From Biomaibacter acetigenes (lineage in GTDB: Bacteria > Bacillota > Thermosediminibacteria > Thermosediminibacterales > Tepidanaerobacteraceae), in the NCBI RefSeq assembly GCF_003691585.1, contig NZ_CP033169.1, positions 1,116,001-1,180,000 of the forward strand: 64,000 bases of DNA. Direction: 5' to 3'. The translations under genes and the position numbers were made by a program. This document shows, piece after piece, positions 18,944 to 28,480 of this stretch (positions are counted from its first letter, which is position 1; each line of letters starts with the position of its first letter). The notes under the pieces were generated by a model, which was not told the DNA's origin, made no database searches, and worked only from the letters and a program-made list of their open reading frames with translations.

Positions 18944-20476
18944 ATGTTGAACTATTTTTTAGAGATGAAAAAAATAACAAAGAGTTTTAATGGAAATATA
19001 GTCTTAAAGGATGTAGACCTTTTTGTCCGCAAGGGTGAAGTGCATGCATTAGTTGGGGAAAACGGTGCCGGAAAGTCTACTCTCATGAAGATTTTGGCAG
19101 GGGTAATGCAACCCGATACAGGGGAGATATTTATTGACGGAAAGCGACAAGTTTTAAACAATCCTAAACAGGCACAGGACGTGGGGATATCCATGATATT
19201 CCAGGATATAAATCTATTTCCTGACTTGACCGTTGCAGAGAACATATTCCTTCAAAGAATTCCATTGAAAAGAATTGGGTTGTTAAAACTGATAGATTGG
19301 AAAAAGATACATAAGGATACTGAAAAATATTTGAAATATATGGGCCTGAATTTCAAACCGCAAACTTCAGTTAAATCTTTGAGCGTGGGTGAACAAAAAT
19401 TCGTAGAAATAATAAGAGCCATGTTTCAAAAGGCAAAGATCATTATCATGGATGAGCCGACTACGGCGCTAACTGAAAGGGAGACATGCCAGCTTTTCGA
19501 AGTTATAAGGGATGTAAAAAAATTAGGGGTTACAGTTATTTTTATTTCCCATAGGTTGGATGAGGTTACGAAAATAGCTGACAGTTTGACCATTCTAAGA
19601 GATGGCAAAGTGGTGGAAACAGGTATTGCCCAAAACTTAGACCTGAATCATATAGTAAAAATGATGGCTGGTAAGGAAGTGGAGGATAGGTATCCAAAAT
19701 TAAATGTAAAATTAGGTAAAGAAGTGCTAAAGGTTGAAAACCTTGGATATAATGACCGAATTAAGGATATCTCTTTCAGCCTCAGGAGCGGCGAAATCCT
19801 TGGAATAACGGGCTTGAGCGGAGCTGGCAGGAGAACGCTAGCCAGGACGATTTTTGGTATCAACAGGCCGTTTGAAGGTAAAATATTCATAAATGACAGG
19901 GTATTTAGAAACATGACTCCTGATCTGGCAATTAAAAATGGGTTATGCTATGTAACGGGGATAGTGGCCGGAGAAGGTTTGATACTGAAAATGGCCGTAC
20001 CGTCGAATATCACTCTGACAAACCTGAATAGGGTTTCCCATAAGGGCATTCTTATAAACACGGAAGAATTAAAAGCTGCCAGAGATTTTATAAAAAGGCT
20101 GGAAATAAGAGCGGAAGAAACGGACATAGTCCAGAATTTAAGTGGAGGCAGTCAGAAAAAGCTGTTGTTTGCCAAATGGCTTTTTGCCAATGCAAGAATT
20201 ATGATGATTGAAGATCCGACTACCGGTATAGATATAAGTTCAAAAGTTGACATATACAACATCATCAATGAACTGGTTCGTTCAGGAGTGGCTATAATTT
20301 TAATCTCTTCGGATCTGCCTGAATTGATTGGGATGTGCGATAGGATAATGGTAATGTACAACGGAGAAATAAAAAAGGAATTTTCCAGGTCTGAAGCGAC
20401 CCAGGAAAAGCTATTGTTTTATGCGTCGGGCGGGGAGGATTCAAAAAGAACACAAACGAACATAAACAAAAAATAA
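18944..20476 (+). CDS. Sugar ABC transporter ATP-binding protein, double NBD (RbsA/RhaT type), first copy
   Basis: A 510-residue protein with two nucleotide-binding domains; ATG 18944 follows GTGGGGGA. NBD1 has Walker A GENGAGKST, signature LSVGEQK and Walker B IIIMDEPTTAL. NBD2 is degenerate: GLSGAGRRT in place of a GKS/T loop, LSGGSQKK, and MMIEDPTTGID where the Asp-Glu pair is reversed. Such subunits energise class CUT2 sugar importers. A second full double ATPase follows at 20625, which is one more than the two permeases and one binding protein require. Confidence 0.9.
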   Translation: MLNYFLEMKKITKSFNGNIVLKDVDLFVRKGEVHALVGENGAGKSTLMKILAGVMQPDTGEIFIDGKRQVLNNPKQAQDVGISMIFQDINLFPDLTVAENIFLQRIPLKRIGLLKLIDWKKIHKDTEKYLKYMGLNFKPQTSVKSLSVGEQKFVEIIRAMFQKAKIIIMDEPTTALTERETCQLFEVIRDVKKLGVTVIFISHRLDEVTKIADSLTILRDGKVVETGIAQNLDLNHIVKMMAGKEVEDRYPKLNVKLGKEVLKVENLGYNDRIKDISFSLRSGEILGITGLSGAGRRTLARTIFGINRPFEGKIFINDRVFRNMTPDLAIKNGLCYVTGIVAGEGLILKMAVPSNITLTNLNRVSHKGILINTEELKAARDFIKRLEIRAEETDIVQNLSGGSQKKLLFAKWLFANARIMMIEDPTTGIDISSKVDIYNIINELVRSGVAIILISSDLPELIGMCDRIMVMYNGEIKKEFSRSEATQEKLLFYASGGEDSKRTQTNINKK

Positions 20477-20566
20477 CGTAAAAATATTTGATAAAAAGAA
20501 GGAATTTTTGACTTTTTGTAGAATATAAAATATATAAAAATAAACAATACAACAAAACAATACATT

Positions 20567-20581
20567 AACGAAAATAATGTT
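20567..20581 (+). promoter_or_regulatory. Second candidate operator AACGAAAATAATGTT
   Basis: Second copy of the box seen at 18100-18114, located 44-58 bp before the start of the second ATPase gene in an AT-rich gap. The spacing suits a repressor site over a local promoter. Inference only. Confidence 0.33.
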
Positions 20582-20624
20582 TCATTTTATAAAAAACAAA
20601 ATAATAAAAAAAAGGAAAATGGTC

Positions 20625-22145
20625 ATGAACGATTTTGTATTGGAACTCGACAATATTTCAAAAACTTTTCCGGGGGTAAAGGCTCTGAGCAAAGTCAAGT
20701 TTAACTTGCGAGCCGGAGAAGTGCATGCCCTGATAGGCGAAAACGGGGCGGGGAAGTCGACTTTTATTAAAGTAATAACAGGTGTGCACCAGCCTGATAG
20801 TGGAGAAATTTTTCTGTATGGTAAAAAAGTAACTTTTGCCAATCCCACTGTGGCGCGGGTCCAGGGTATAGCCGCAATTTATCAAAACACGACCTGCTTT
20901 CCCGACATGACCGTCACTGAAAACATTTTTCTCGGACATGAATATGTAGAACACAGAACAAAGCGAATCTTATGGAAAAAAATGCACGAAAAGGCAAGAG
21001 AGCTGCTCCGATCGATAGGAAGCAATATAGATCCCGAAGAAAAGATGGGCAGTTTGAGTGTCGCACAGCAGCAAATGGTAGAGATCGCAAAAGCGCTTTC
21101 CCAGGATGCAAAGATACTGCTTATGGATGAACCTACCGCGGCTTTGACCAATCGTGAAACAGAAGAACTCTTTGCCATAACCAGAAGACTTAAAGAAGCG
21201 GGAACATCAATTATTTTTATTTCTCATAGAATCGAAGACATTTATAAAATTGCCGACAGGGTGACGATCTTTAGGGACGGCTGTTATGTGGGGACATGGA
21301 ACATATCGGATATTACCAGAGATGACCTTATAAAACTTATGGTAGGCAGGGAGATAACCCGACTTTTTCCTAAAAAGCAAGCGAAGATAGGCAATGAGAT
21401 ATTGAGAGTGGAGGGCCTGTGCAAAACGGGGATCTTTGCAGATATATCCTTTAACCTGCATGAAGGTGAAATATTAGGTCTTACGGGTCTTATCGGTTCA
21501 GGAAGGTCCGAAGTCGCTCAGGCCATTTTCGGTATATATCCCGCCGATGAAGGGAAAATCTATATAGAAAACAGGGCGGTAAACATTGATAATCCACTAA
21601 AGGCAATGAAGCTGGGGATAGGCTATCTGCCGGAAGACAGGCAGATACAGGGCCTCGTATTGCCGTTTTCCATCATGGAAAACATCACTTTGCCGGTGAT
21701 AGAGGATTTTTCACGCAGAGGATGGCTGCACCGATCGGCCGAATATATTAAAGCGAAAGAAATGGCCGAACTTTTGCAGGTCAAGGCAACCAGCGTTTTC
21801 GACAAGGCTTATTCGCTGTCGGGAGGCAATCAGCAAAAGGTTGTGGTGGCAAAACTTCTGGCTGCCAGGCTGAAGGTACTGATCCTGGATGAACCAACCA
21901 AGGGTATCGATGTGGGTTCAAAGGCTGCCATACACGAAATAATGAGCAACCTGGCTTGCCGGGGGTTCGGAATCATCATGATTTCTTCCGAAATGCCGGA
22001 GGTTCTGGGCATGAGCGACAGGATCCTGGTAATGCATGAAGGCCGGATCACCGGTGAATTCGATAGGGCAGAGGCTACCCAGGAGAAGATCATGGAGGCG
22101 GCTATAACAAAAAGGACTCGGCAGAGAACGGCGGAAGCTTTCTAG
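20625..22145 (+). CDS. Sugar ABC transporter ATP-binding protein, double NBD, second copy
   Basis: A 506-residue protein; ATG 20625 is chosen because AAGGAAA precedes it and MNDFVLELDNISK is a normal start (ATG 20619 is possible). NBD1: GENGAGKSTFIK, LSVAQQQ, LLMDEPTAALT. NBD2: GLIGSGRSE, LSGGNQQK and LILDEPTKGIDVG, the canonical form for this family. This copy is closer to standard RbsA than the first and may be the working partner of the permeases; the first may add regulation or a heterodimer. Confidence 0.9.
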   Translation: MNDFVLELDNISKTFPGVKALSKVKFNLRAGEVHALIGENGAGKSTFIKVITGVHQPDSGEIFLYGKKVTFANPTVARVQGIAAIYQNTTCFPDMTVTENIFLGHEYVEHRTKRILWKKMHEKARELLRSIGSNIDPEEKMGSLSVAQQQMVEIAKALSQDAKILLMDEPTAALTNRETEELFAITRRLKEAGTSIIFISHRIEDIYKIADRVTIFRDGCYVGTWNISDITRDDLIKLMVGREITRLFPKKQAKIGNEILRVEGLCKTGIFADISFNLHEGEILGLTGLIGSGRSEVAQAIFGIYPADEGKIYIENRAVNIDNPLKAMKLGIGYLPEDRQIQGLVLPFSIMENITLPVIEDFSRRGWLHRSAEYIKAKEMAELLQVKATSVFDKAYSLSGGNQQKVVVAKLLAARLKVLILDEPTKGIDVGSKAAIHEIMSNLACRGFGIIMISSEMPEVLGMSDRILVMHEGRITGEFDRAEATQEKIMEAAITKRTRQRTAEAF

Positions 22146-22351
22146 GCCTTAAGGCCCAGGACATATACGTCACGCGTGAAAACACTTCAGCAGGGAAAGA
22201 ACCAATTCGCATTTGGATGGAAATAATGAGCGGGTTATGGCGTTGTGTAAGGCGCACGCTTTTGTATAGCTGCTCGGCTTTCCTGAACTCCAGCGGCCAT
22301 CTTCTGTTAAAGGTGGTTTTTCAGTATAAAGTATAAAAGGTGGGAATGCTT

Positions 22352-23359
22352 GTGGCGGAAATAATTTTAGAAAAGAAATCAAGAATTTTAGGTATTGCAA
22401 AGTTCAGAGAATTGGGATTACTGGGATTTATAATTATACTTGCTGTTTTTGTGCAATTACGCAATCCAAGCTTTTTAACGATGGAAAATCTCAACGATAT
22501 GATAAAAAACACAGCAATATTGAGCATTCTAGCAGTAGGAATGATGCTTGTAATAATAACCAGGGGAATTGATCTTTCGATAGGAGCAACACTGGCGTTG
22601 GCCGGTATGATATCCGCATTGACCGTAAGCAGCAATCCGCATATGTCACCCGTAACCACAATACTGCTTGGAACTGCGGTAGGTGTGGCATGTGGAGGCG
22701 TTATTGGATTTCTTATATCAAAAACAGCTATTCTTCCGATTATTGCCACGCTAGGCATGATGAATGTATTTAGAGGTTTGACATTCATGGTCAGCAATGG
22801 CAGATGGGTGAGTGCAAACCAGATGCCGGCAAGCTTTAAAGCGATTGCAACGGGTAAAATCCTTGGAATAAATACGCTGATATTTATTGCGATCGTTATA
22901 TATGTTGTATTTTTCTACTTTATAAATTATACAAGAACCGGAAGACAGATTTATGCCGTGGGGAGCAATCCCGATTCAGCAAAAATCAGCGGCATCGACA
23001 ATGAAAAAATCCTGTGGATGGTTTATACAATAATGGGAGCTCTTGCAGGACTTGCAGGCGTGCTGTGGGTTTCAAAGTTTGCTTCAGCCCAGGGCGATAC
23101 AGCCATGGGTTATGAGATGAACGTTATCGCTGCCTGCGTCCTTGGAGGAGTAAACATAGCGGGAGGTTCGGGAAAGATATCCGGTATAATATTGGGGTCG
23201 CTTCTGCTGGGGATATTGAACAATGCTCTACCCCTTATTAACGTTTCTCCATTCTGGCAGCAGGCAATCCAGGGTGTTATCATCCTTATTGCTGTAATAA
23301 TCAATGCCCTTGTAAAAAGAAGCGTTGAGAGAAACAACCTTATGAGGAGGAAAATATAA
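22352..23359 (+). CDS. Sugar ABC transporter permease (RbsC family), first
   Basis: About 335 residues. GTG 22352 is preferred, with AAGGTGGG seven bases upstream; GTG 22340 or ATG 22346 are alternatives. Eight to ten hydrophobic segments, the motif TRGIDLSIGATLALAG and GGVNIAGGSGKISG are typical of CUT2 permeases. It forms the membrane channel with the next gene product. A 190-bp gap before it holds no gene I can see. Confidence 0.9.
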   Translation: MAEIILEKKSRILGIAKFRELGLLGFIIILAVFVQLRNPSFLTMENLNDMIKNTAILSILAVGMMLVIITRGIDLSIGATLALAGMISALTVSSNPHMSPVTTILLGTAVGVACGGVIGFLISKTAILPIIATLGMMNVFRGLTFMVSNGRWVSANQMPASFKAIATGKILGINTLIFIAIVIYVVFFYFINYTRTGRQIYAVGSNPDSAKISGIDNEKILWMVYTIMGALAGLAGVLWVSKFASAQGDTAMGYEMNVIAACVLGGVNIAGGSGKISGIILGSLLLGILNNALPLINVSPFWQQAIQGVIILIAVIINALVKRSVERNNLMRRKI

Positions 23360-23362
23360 GCC

Positions 23363-24355
23363 GTGAAGCATAAAAGCATTATTACAAAAAAGGAAATTAA
23401 TCTGAGAAATTTTTTCTTCCAATGGGAATGGATGCTTGTTCTAATCTTCATTGTTATAAATGTAATAAATTCAAATTTGTCTCCGTATTACCTGGATGCA
23501 GCACAGTTGCTTGATGCGACAATGGCTTTTCTTGACAAGGCGTTCATTGTCCTTCCCATGACCTTTGTCATAATACTCGGCGATATCGACATATCTGTAG
23601 CTTCAACAGTGGCTTTGTCGGCAGTAATTATGGCTGTTACATACAACCATGGAGTATCTATGGTGCTTGCAATGATTATATGCCTTTTGGTGGGAACCGT
23701 TTGCGGTTTTATAAACGGATACCTCATAGTAAAATTCAAGGAACTATCGGCGGTGATTGTCACGCTTTCTACAATGATAATTTACCGGGGAATTGCTTAT
23801 ATAATACTTAAGGATCAGGCTGCAGGCAAATTTCCGACATGGTACCAGTTCCTCGGCTGGGGAAAGATCGGAGGCATTCCGCTGATACTAATAGTATTTT
23901 CTATTTTTGCAATCCTTTTCGGCCTGCTGCTTCACAAAACGACCTTTGGGAGACGTGTCTATGCCATGGGGAATAATATAACTGCTTGTCGTTTTTCGGG
24001 AGTGGAAGTCGATAAAATAAAAGTTATAATCTATACTCTTACTGGTTTTATGTCAGCTGTTACAGCATTGTTTTTGACATCGAGGATGGGAAGCACAAGA
24101 CCGAACGTAGCTATAGGGTATGAACTGGACGTAATTGCCACGGTCGTCCTTGGCGGTGTGAGCTCGGCCGGAGGTAAGGGAAGAATCATAGGGCCAATAA
24201 TATCGGTTTTCCTTATCGGTTTCCTTCGATATGGATTGGGCCTAATAAATGTTCCTTCTCAAGAATTGCTAATAATAATAGGCTTATTGCTCATATTTGC
24301 CGTAATGATACCAAACTTAAAAATAAATACAAAAAATCTAAAGTTTATAAAGTAG
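23363..24355 (+). CDS. Sugar ABC transporter permease (RbsC family), second
   Basis: A 330-residue permease starting at GTG 23363, three bases after the previous stop, with GAGGAGG upstream. It shows GDIDISVASTVALSAV and GGVSSAGGKGRIIGP, the paired motifs of the family. Together with the previous permease it should form a heterodimeric pore, as in rhamnose and autoinducer-2 (Lsr) importers. Confidence 0.9.
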   Translation: MKHKSIITKKEINLRNFFFQWEWMLVLIFIVINVINSNLSPYYLDAAQLLDATMAFLDKAFIVLPMTFVIILGDIDISVASTVALSAVIMAVTYNHGVSMVLAMIICLLVGTVCGFINGYLIVKFKELSAVIVTLSTMIIYRGIAYIILKDQAAGKFPTWYQFLGWGKIGGIPLILIVFSIFAILFGLLLHKTTFGRRVYAMGNNITACRFSGVEVDKIKVIIYTLTGFMSAVTALFLTSRMGSTRPNVAIGYELDVIATVVLGGVSSAGGKGRIIGPIISVFLIGFLRYGLGLINVPSQELLIIIGLLLIFAVMIPNLKINTKNLKFIK

Positions 24356-24384
24356 TTTTAGCTTTGAATGATTATTAGTAATTG

Positions 24385-24414
24385 ATATACAACAGTTAAA
24401 AACTGTTTGTATAT
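24385..24414 (+). other. Intercistronic stem-loop before the binding protein gene
   Basis: ATATACAACAGTT and AACTGTTTGTATAT form a near-perfect stem (one bulged T) with an AAA loop, between the permease and binding protein genes. Such hairpins commonly stabilise or separate the more abundant binding-protein mRNA. No T-run follows. Confidence 0.5.
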
Positions 24415-24443
24415 AAAATTAATTATCAAAGGGGGAAAATTGA

Positions 24444-25532
24444 ATGAAAAGAGCACTGGTTATCATCCTGGTTCTTGCGCTTGCTGTGTCTTTGCTGGCT
24501 GGATGTGGTCAAAACGCGTCACAAAGCTCCGGACAAAATTCTGAAAAAGCCTCGGAACAAAACTCTGGACAGGGCAAACCTCAGGGAGAAACTAAAGCAG
24601 GAAAAATGAGAATTGCTCTAATAGTTAAGAGCACAGGAAATCCTTTCATGGAGAAAATGGCGGATGGATTCAAGACTGCTGTTGAGGAAGGCGGCAATGA
24701 AGCTATTTTAAAAGCGCCTGATCAGCCGACTGCTGAAGCTCAAATTCAGATGATTGAAGAGCTTATTGCCCAAAAGGTTAATGCAATCGCTGTATCTGCC
24801 AATGACCCCGATGCTCTTCAGCCCGCTCTTCAAAAGGCCATGAAAGATGGCATAAAGGTGCTTTCTCTGGATTCAGCAGTTAATGCCGAAAGCCGTATGG
24901 TACATATCCAGCAGGCAGACCCGGAAAGAATCGGAAGAATACAGATACAGGCGGCATATGAGATGATTGGCGGAGAAGGGCAGATAGCTGTTCTCAGTGC
25001 CACATCACAGGCAACTAATCAGAACACCTGGATTCAATGGATGAAGGAAGAACTAAAGGATCCCAAGTACGCAAAGATGGAGCTTGTAAAGGTTGCATAT
25101 GGCGATGACCTCCGGGATAAGAGTGTTTCTGAAACCGAAGGCCTGCTCAAGTCCTACCCTAATCTTAAAGCAATTATAGCGCCTACGACAGTTGGCATAG
25201 CTGCTGCAGGCAAAGTGCTTACAGACAAAGGCCTTAAAGGCAAGGTTTACCTGACAGGCCTTGGATTGCCGAGTGAAATGGCAGAATATATTGAGAGCGG
25301 TGTTTGCCCATGGATGTATTTGTGGAATCCTATAGACTTGGGGTATTTAGCCGGATGCGCTGCTAATGCTCTGGTGAAGGGAGATATCACGGGTAAGGCC
25401 GGAGAAAAATTCACTGCCGGAAAACTTGGGGAGAGAGAAGTTATCCAGGTCGGGGATGGAACAGAAATCATGCTTGGCGACCCCTTCAAGTTTGACAAAA
25501 GCAATATCGAGGAATGGAAGAACGTATATTGA
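24444..25532 (+). CDS. Sugar-binding lipoprotein of the ABC importer (rhamnose/Lsr type)
   Basis: A 362-residue protein from ATG 24444 behind AAGGGGG. The signal peptide ends in the lipobox SLLAGC, followed by a Ser/Gln/Asn-rich linker and a periplasmic-binding-protein type I domain (NPFMEKMADGFK, QKVNAIAVSANDPDAL, KVLSLDSAV). It delivers sugar to the permeases. The company of rhamnose mutarotase, isomerase and kinase suggests L-rhamnose as ligand. Confidence 0.9.
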   Translation: MKRALVIILVLALAVSLLAGCGQNASQSSGQNSEKASEQNSGQGKPQGETKAGKMRIALIVKSTGNPFMEKMADGFKTAVEEGGNEAILKAPDQPTAEAQIQMIEELIAQKVNAIAVSANDPDALQPALQKAMKDGIKVLSLDSAVNAESRMVHIQQADPERIGRIQIQAAYEMIGGEGQIAVLSATSQATNQNTWIQWMKEELKDPKYAKMELVKVAYGDDLRDKSVSETEGLLKSYPNLKAIIAPTTVGIAAAGKVLTDKGLKGKVYLTGLGLPSEMAEYIESGVCPWMYLWNPIDLGYLAGCAANALVKGDITGKAGEKFTAGKLGEREVIQVGDGTEIMLGDPFKFDKSNIEEWKNVY

Positions 25533-25558
25533 TTTAAAATATAATTTGAGTTTAATTT

Positions 25559-25589
25559 GCCTCCCTCAAACTTCATGTTTGGAGGAGGC
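25559..25589 (+). terminator. Stem-loop between binding protein and mutarotase genes
   Basis: GCCTCC (25559-25564) pairs with GGAGGC (25584-25589) and CAAAC pairs with GTTTG inside. It lies between two same-strand genes and lacks a T-run, so partial termination or mRNA processing is more likely than full termination. Confidence 0.45.
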
Positions 25590-25608
25590 ATGTCATTGGG
25601 GGTATATC

Positions 25609-25935
25609 ATGAAAAAGAGCAATAAATTTGCATGGACCTGGACGATAAAAGAAGAGTATCTTGATGAATACGTAAAAATGCATCTTAACCCATGGCCTGA
25701 AATTTTAGAAGAACACAGTAAAGCCGGAATAAAAAATTACTCCATATTCCAGAATGGAAATCAGTTCTTTTACTGTTTTGAATGTGACGATGTAGAAGCT
25801 GCGTTTGATTATATTGCAAAAAGCGAAGCATGTAAGAGATGGAACGCTATTACATCCAGGATGGTAGAGGGTTCGTTTGATTTTAATGAAGCGGAGCCTA
25901 TAAAACCAATGCGAGAAGTATTTTATTTAGAGTAA
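25609..25935 (+). CDS. rhaM: L-rhamnose mutarotase
   Basis: A 108-residue protein starting at ATG 25609 behind GGGGGT. Residues FAWTWTIKEEYLDEYVKMH, HSKAGIKNYSIF and FYCFECDD, and the closing MREVFYLE, match the RhaM/RhaU family, a ferredoxin-like dimer that interconverts alpha and beta rhamnose. Position after the importer and before the isomerase supports the call. A long terminator palindrome follows. Confidence 0.88.
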   Translation: MKKSNKFAWTWTIKEEYLDEYVKMHLNPWPEILEEHSKAGIKNYSIFQNGNQFFYCFECDDVEAAFDYIAKSEACKRWNAITSRMVEGSFDFNEAEPIKPMREVFYLE

Positions 25936-25992
25936 TGCTTAAAACTAATTCAAATCAAATGTAAACGAACTCAAGATGGAGTCAAGATATGC

Positions 25993-26052
25993 ATATTTTT
26001 ATAGTTAAAAGTGGGTACAGAAATCTGTACCCACTTTTAACTATAAAAATAT
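25993..26052. terminator. Perfect 28-bp palindrome, bidirectional terminator
   Basis: Arms 25993-26020 and 26025-26052 are perfect reverse complements (28 bp) around an AAAT loop. The outer part is A/T-rich, so either strand has a U-run after a GC-richer core (GTGGGTACAG). It should end transcription of the importer-rhaM unit. The stem is unusually long for a terminator. The rest of the gap to 26316 is AT-rich and shows no gene. Confidence 0.8.
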
Positions 26053-26316
26053 ATAAAACAACAAAAATATTATCGATTAAGAGCCACAAATTTCAACGTA
26101 AATCTATAATATTATTTCAATTGATATGAAGTATGGTGAGCGGAAATCTAATTCTTACTTGTGCCGCTTTTAGGCATAGATTTTTTTGGAACCAAAAAAT
26201 TTTTTTTTGAAATCCCAAAAATAAAGAGGATTTTTTGTTTGTTTAGAGAATATATATAAATAATAAAAGCATCAAATGAAAAAGACATTTTTGAAAGGCT
26301 TTAAGGGAGGCTAAAC

Positions 26317-27141
26317 ATGCGACCCGAGGAACGGCGGCAGGAAATTATGAAACATTTGAATGAACGGGGCATTGCAAAAGTTACTGAATTAAGCGAAATA
26401 TTCCAGGTAACGGAGGAAACCATTCGTCGGGACTTAGAATATCTTGAAGGCAAGGGCTACTTAAAGCGCACCCATGGCGGCGCCTACAATATAAAAATAG
26501 GTCAGGAAGAGACCGCTTTTTATATCAGAAATATGCGAAACCGGCTGGAAAAGCAAAGTATTGGAAAGGTTGCGGCAGAACTGGTCCAGCCGGGCGATGT
26601 CATAGCAGTAGATGCCAGCACTACAGCTCTGCAGTTTGTATATTTTTTGAAAGAAAAAAAGGACATTGTTGTGATTACCCATGCCATAAAAGTAGTCATG
26701 GCATTGGAAGGTAACCGAGATATTACGGTGATATGCACCGGTGGGACATTGCAGCCCAGGACCCTATCCTTCGTAGGACCTCTGGTGGAGAGTGCGCTTT
26801 CCAACTATAACATCAGAAAGGCTTTCATTTCCTGTAAAGGCATAACTTTAGAGGAAGGCATAACCGAATCCACAGAACTTCAGGCAAAAGTCAAGCAGGA
26901 GATGTTAAAAGCCGCAAAAGAGACCATCTTGCTGGTGGACCACGATAAATTTGGGACCGCCACACTTACCACCATGGCTCCGGTAACGGCGGTAAATAAA
27001 ATAATAACAGATACAGGAACACCGAAAGAGGACCTGGATAAATTAAAGAAACTGGGTATCGAAGTTATAGTAGCGCCGGGGCCAGGTGAAGTCCACAATG
27101 TGAGTTATGGTGAGTCAGAGAACCGTCACCTGACTCATTAA
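26317..27141 (+). CDS. DeoR-family transcriptional regulator (second of the rhamnose cluster)
   Basis: A 274-residue regulator from ATG 26317 behind AGGGAGG. N-terminal helix-turn-helix: VTELSEIFQVTEETIRRDLEYL followed by GYLKRTHGGAY; the sensor domain has AVDASTTALQFVYFL and TGGTLQPRTLSFVG. It directly precedes the rhamnose isomerase gene (39 bp), so it likely controls the catabolic half of the cluster, while the regulator at 18156 heads the uptake half. Confidence 0.9.
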   Translation: MRPEERRQEIMKHLNERGIAKVTELSEIFQVTEETIRRDLEYLEGKGYLKRTHGGAYNIKIGQEETAFYIRNMRNRLEKQSIGKVAAELVQPGDVIAVDASTTALQFVYFLKEKKDIVVITHAIKVVMALEGNRDITVICTGGTLQPRTLSFVGPLVESALSNYNIRKAFISCKGITLEEGITESTELQAKVKQEMLKAAKETILLVDHDKFGTATLTTMAPVTAVNKIITDTGTPKEDLDKLKKLGIEVIVAPGPGEVHNVSYGESENRHLTH

Positions 27142-27180
27142 CAATGAAATGGCAAAATTTAAAAAGGAGGTTTTTTGACC

Positions 27181-28395
27181 ATGTCAAAAGGATATGAAGT
27201 CTGGGAAGAGAGGCAGATGGAAAAAGGTATCGATGTGGAACGGGTAAAGGAGAAGATCAAAAGCTTCAAAGTGGAGACTCCTTCCTGGGGTTACGGGGAT
27301 TCGGGTACCAGATTTAAGGTGTTCAAACAGGCTGGAGTGCCCAGAAGCCTTTTTGAGAAGTTGGAAGATGCCGCTCAAGTGCATAAGTATACGGGCATCT
27401 GTCCTTCGGTAGCCATACATATACCCTGGGACAAAGTAGATGACTATGGCGAAGTGAAAGAATTTACTGAGAGTTTGGGGCTTAAAATCGGTGCTGTAAA
27501 TCCCAACCTATTCCAGGATGATGACTATAAATTCGGCAGTGTTTGCAATGCAAATCCGGAAATAAGGAAAAAAGCAGTAAACCATATGCTTGAATGTGTT
27601 GAAATCGCAAGAGCAGTTGATTCAAAGATACTGAGCCTGTGGTTTGCCGACGGTACCAATTACCCGGGGCAGGGGGACTTTAGAGACAGGAAACACTGGA
27701 TGCAGGAAAGCCTGGCCGAGCTTGATGCCGCCATGGACGACGATATGAGGATGCTCATAGAATACAAATTTTACGAGCCGGGATTTTATCATACAGATAT
27801 CGCTGACTGGGGCATGGCATACACCTTTGCCACAAAAATAGGTAAAAAAGCCCAGGTACTGGTGGATTTAGGGCACCATCCCCAGGGGACAAATGTGGAA
27901 CACATAGTGGCGTTTTTGCTGGATGAAGGCAAACTGGGCGGATTCCATTTCAACAACAGGAAATACGGCGATGATGACCTTATCGTAGGTTCCATCAATC
28001 CCTATGAACTCTTCCTTATCTTCAACGAACTGGTGGCGGGAGCCTGCGATCCCTGGACGAAGGAAACCGCTGAAAATGTGGCATACATGATAGACCAGAG
28101 TCATAATATTGAGCCCAAGGTGCCTGCCATGATACGTTCGGTTCTGAATGTTCAAACTGCCTATGCAAAAGCGCTTTTAGTAGATAGGGAACTTCTAAAA
28201 GAACGTCAGTTGAACGGTGACGTTCTGGGGGCCGAAGCTGTGGTAAGAGAGGCCTTTGAGATTGATGTAAGGCCGCTTTTGGGAAAAGTAAGGGAGGAAA
28301 TGGGACTTGCTCCAGATCCTATGAAGGCGTATCTTGAGAGCGGTTATGAACAAAAGAAACTCGAAAGGGGCATAGGCGGCAAGGGCTGGGAGTAA
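27181..28395 (+). CDS. rhaI: L-rhamnose isomerase (RhaI type)
   Basis: A 404-residue TIM-barrel sugar isomerase; ATG 27181 has AAGGAGG ten bases upstream and is preferred to TTG 27175. Segments [44 protein letters not shown] and [15 protein letters not shown] hold the expected Glu, His and Asp metal ligands of the Bacillus/Pseudomonas type enzyme. It converts L-rhamnose to L-rhamnulose in the cytoplasm. Confidence 0.92.
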   Translation: MSKGYEVWEERQMEKGIDVERVKEKIKSFKVETPSWGYGDSGTRFKVFKQAGVPRSLFEKLEDAAQVHKYTGICPSVAIHIPWDKVDDYGEVKEFTESLGLKIGAVNPNLFQDDDYKFGSVCNANPEIRKKAVNHMLECVEIARAVDSKILSLWFADGTNYPGQGDFRDRKHWMQESLAELDAAMDDDMRMLIEYKFYEPGFYHTDIADWGMAYTFATKIGKKAQVLVDLGHHPQGTNVEHIVAFLLDEGKLGGFHFNNRKYGDDDLIVGSINPYELFLIFNELVAGACDPWTKETAENVAYMIDQSHNIEPKVPAMIRSVLNVQTAYAKALLVDRELLKERQLNGDVLGAEAVVREAFEIDVRPLLGKVREEMGLAPDPMKAYLESGYEQKKLERGIGGKGWE

Positions 28396-28480
28396 TACTG
28401 AAGGTGCATGCCGGTTCTTTGTTGTTAGAAAATTGTTACGATGACAAGAATGTTCTAACCATAGAAAGAAGGTATATACC

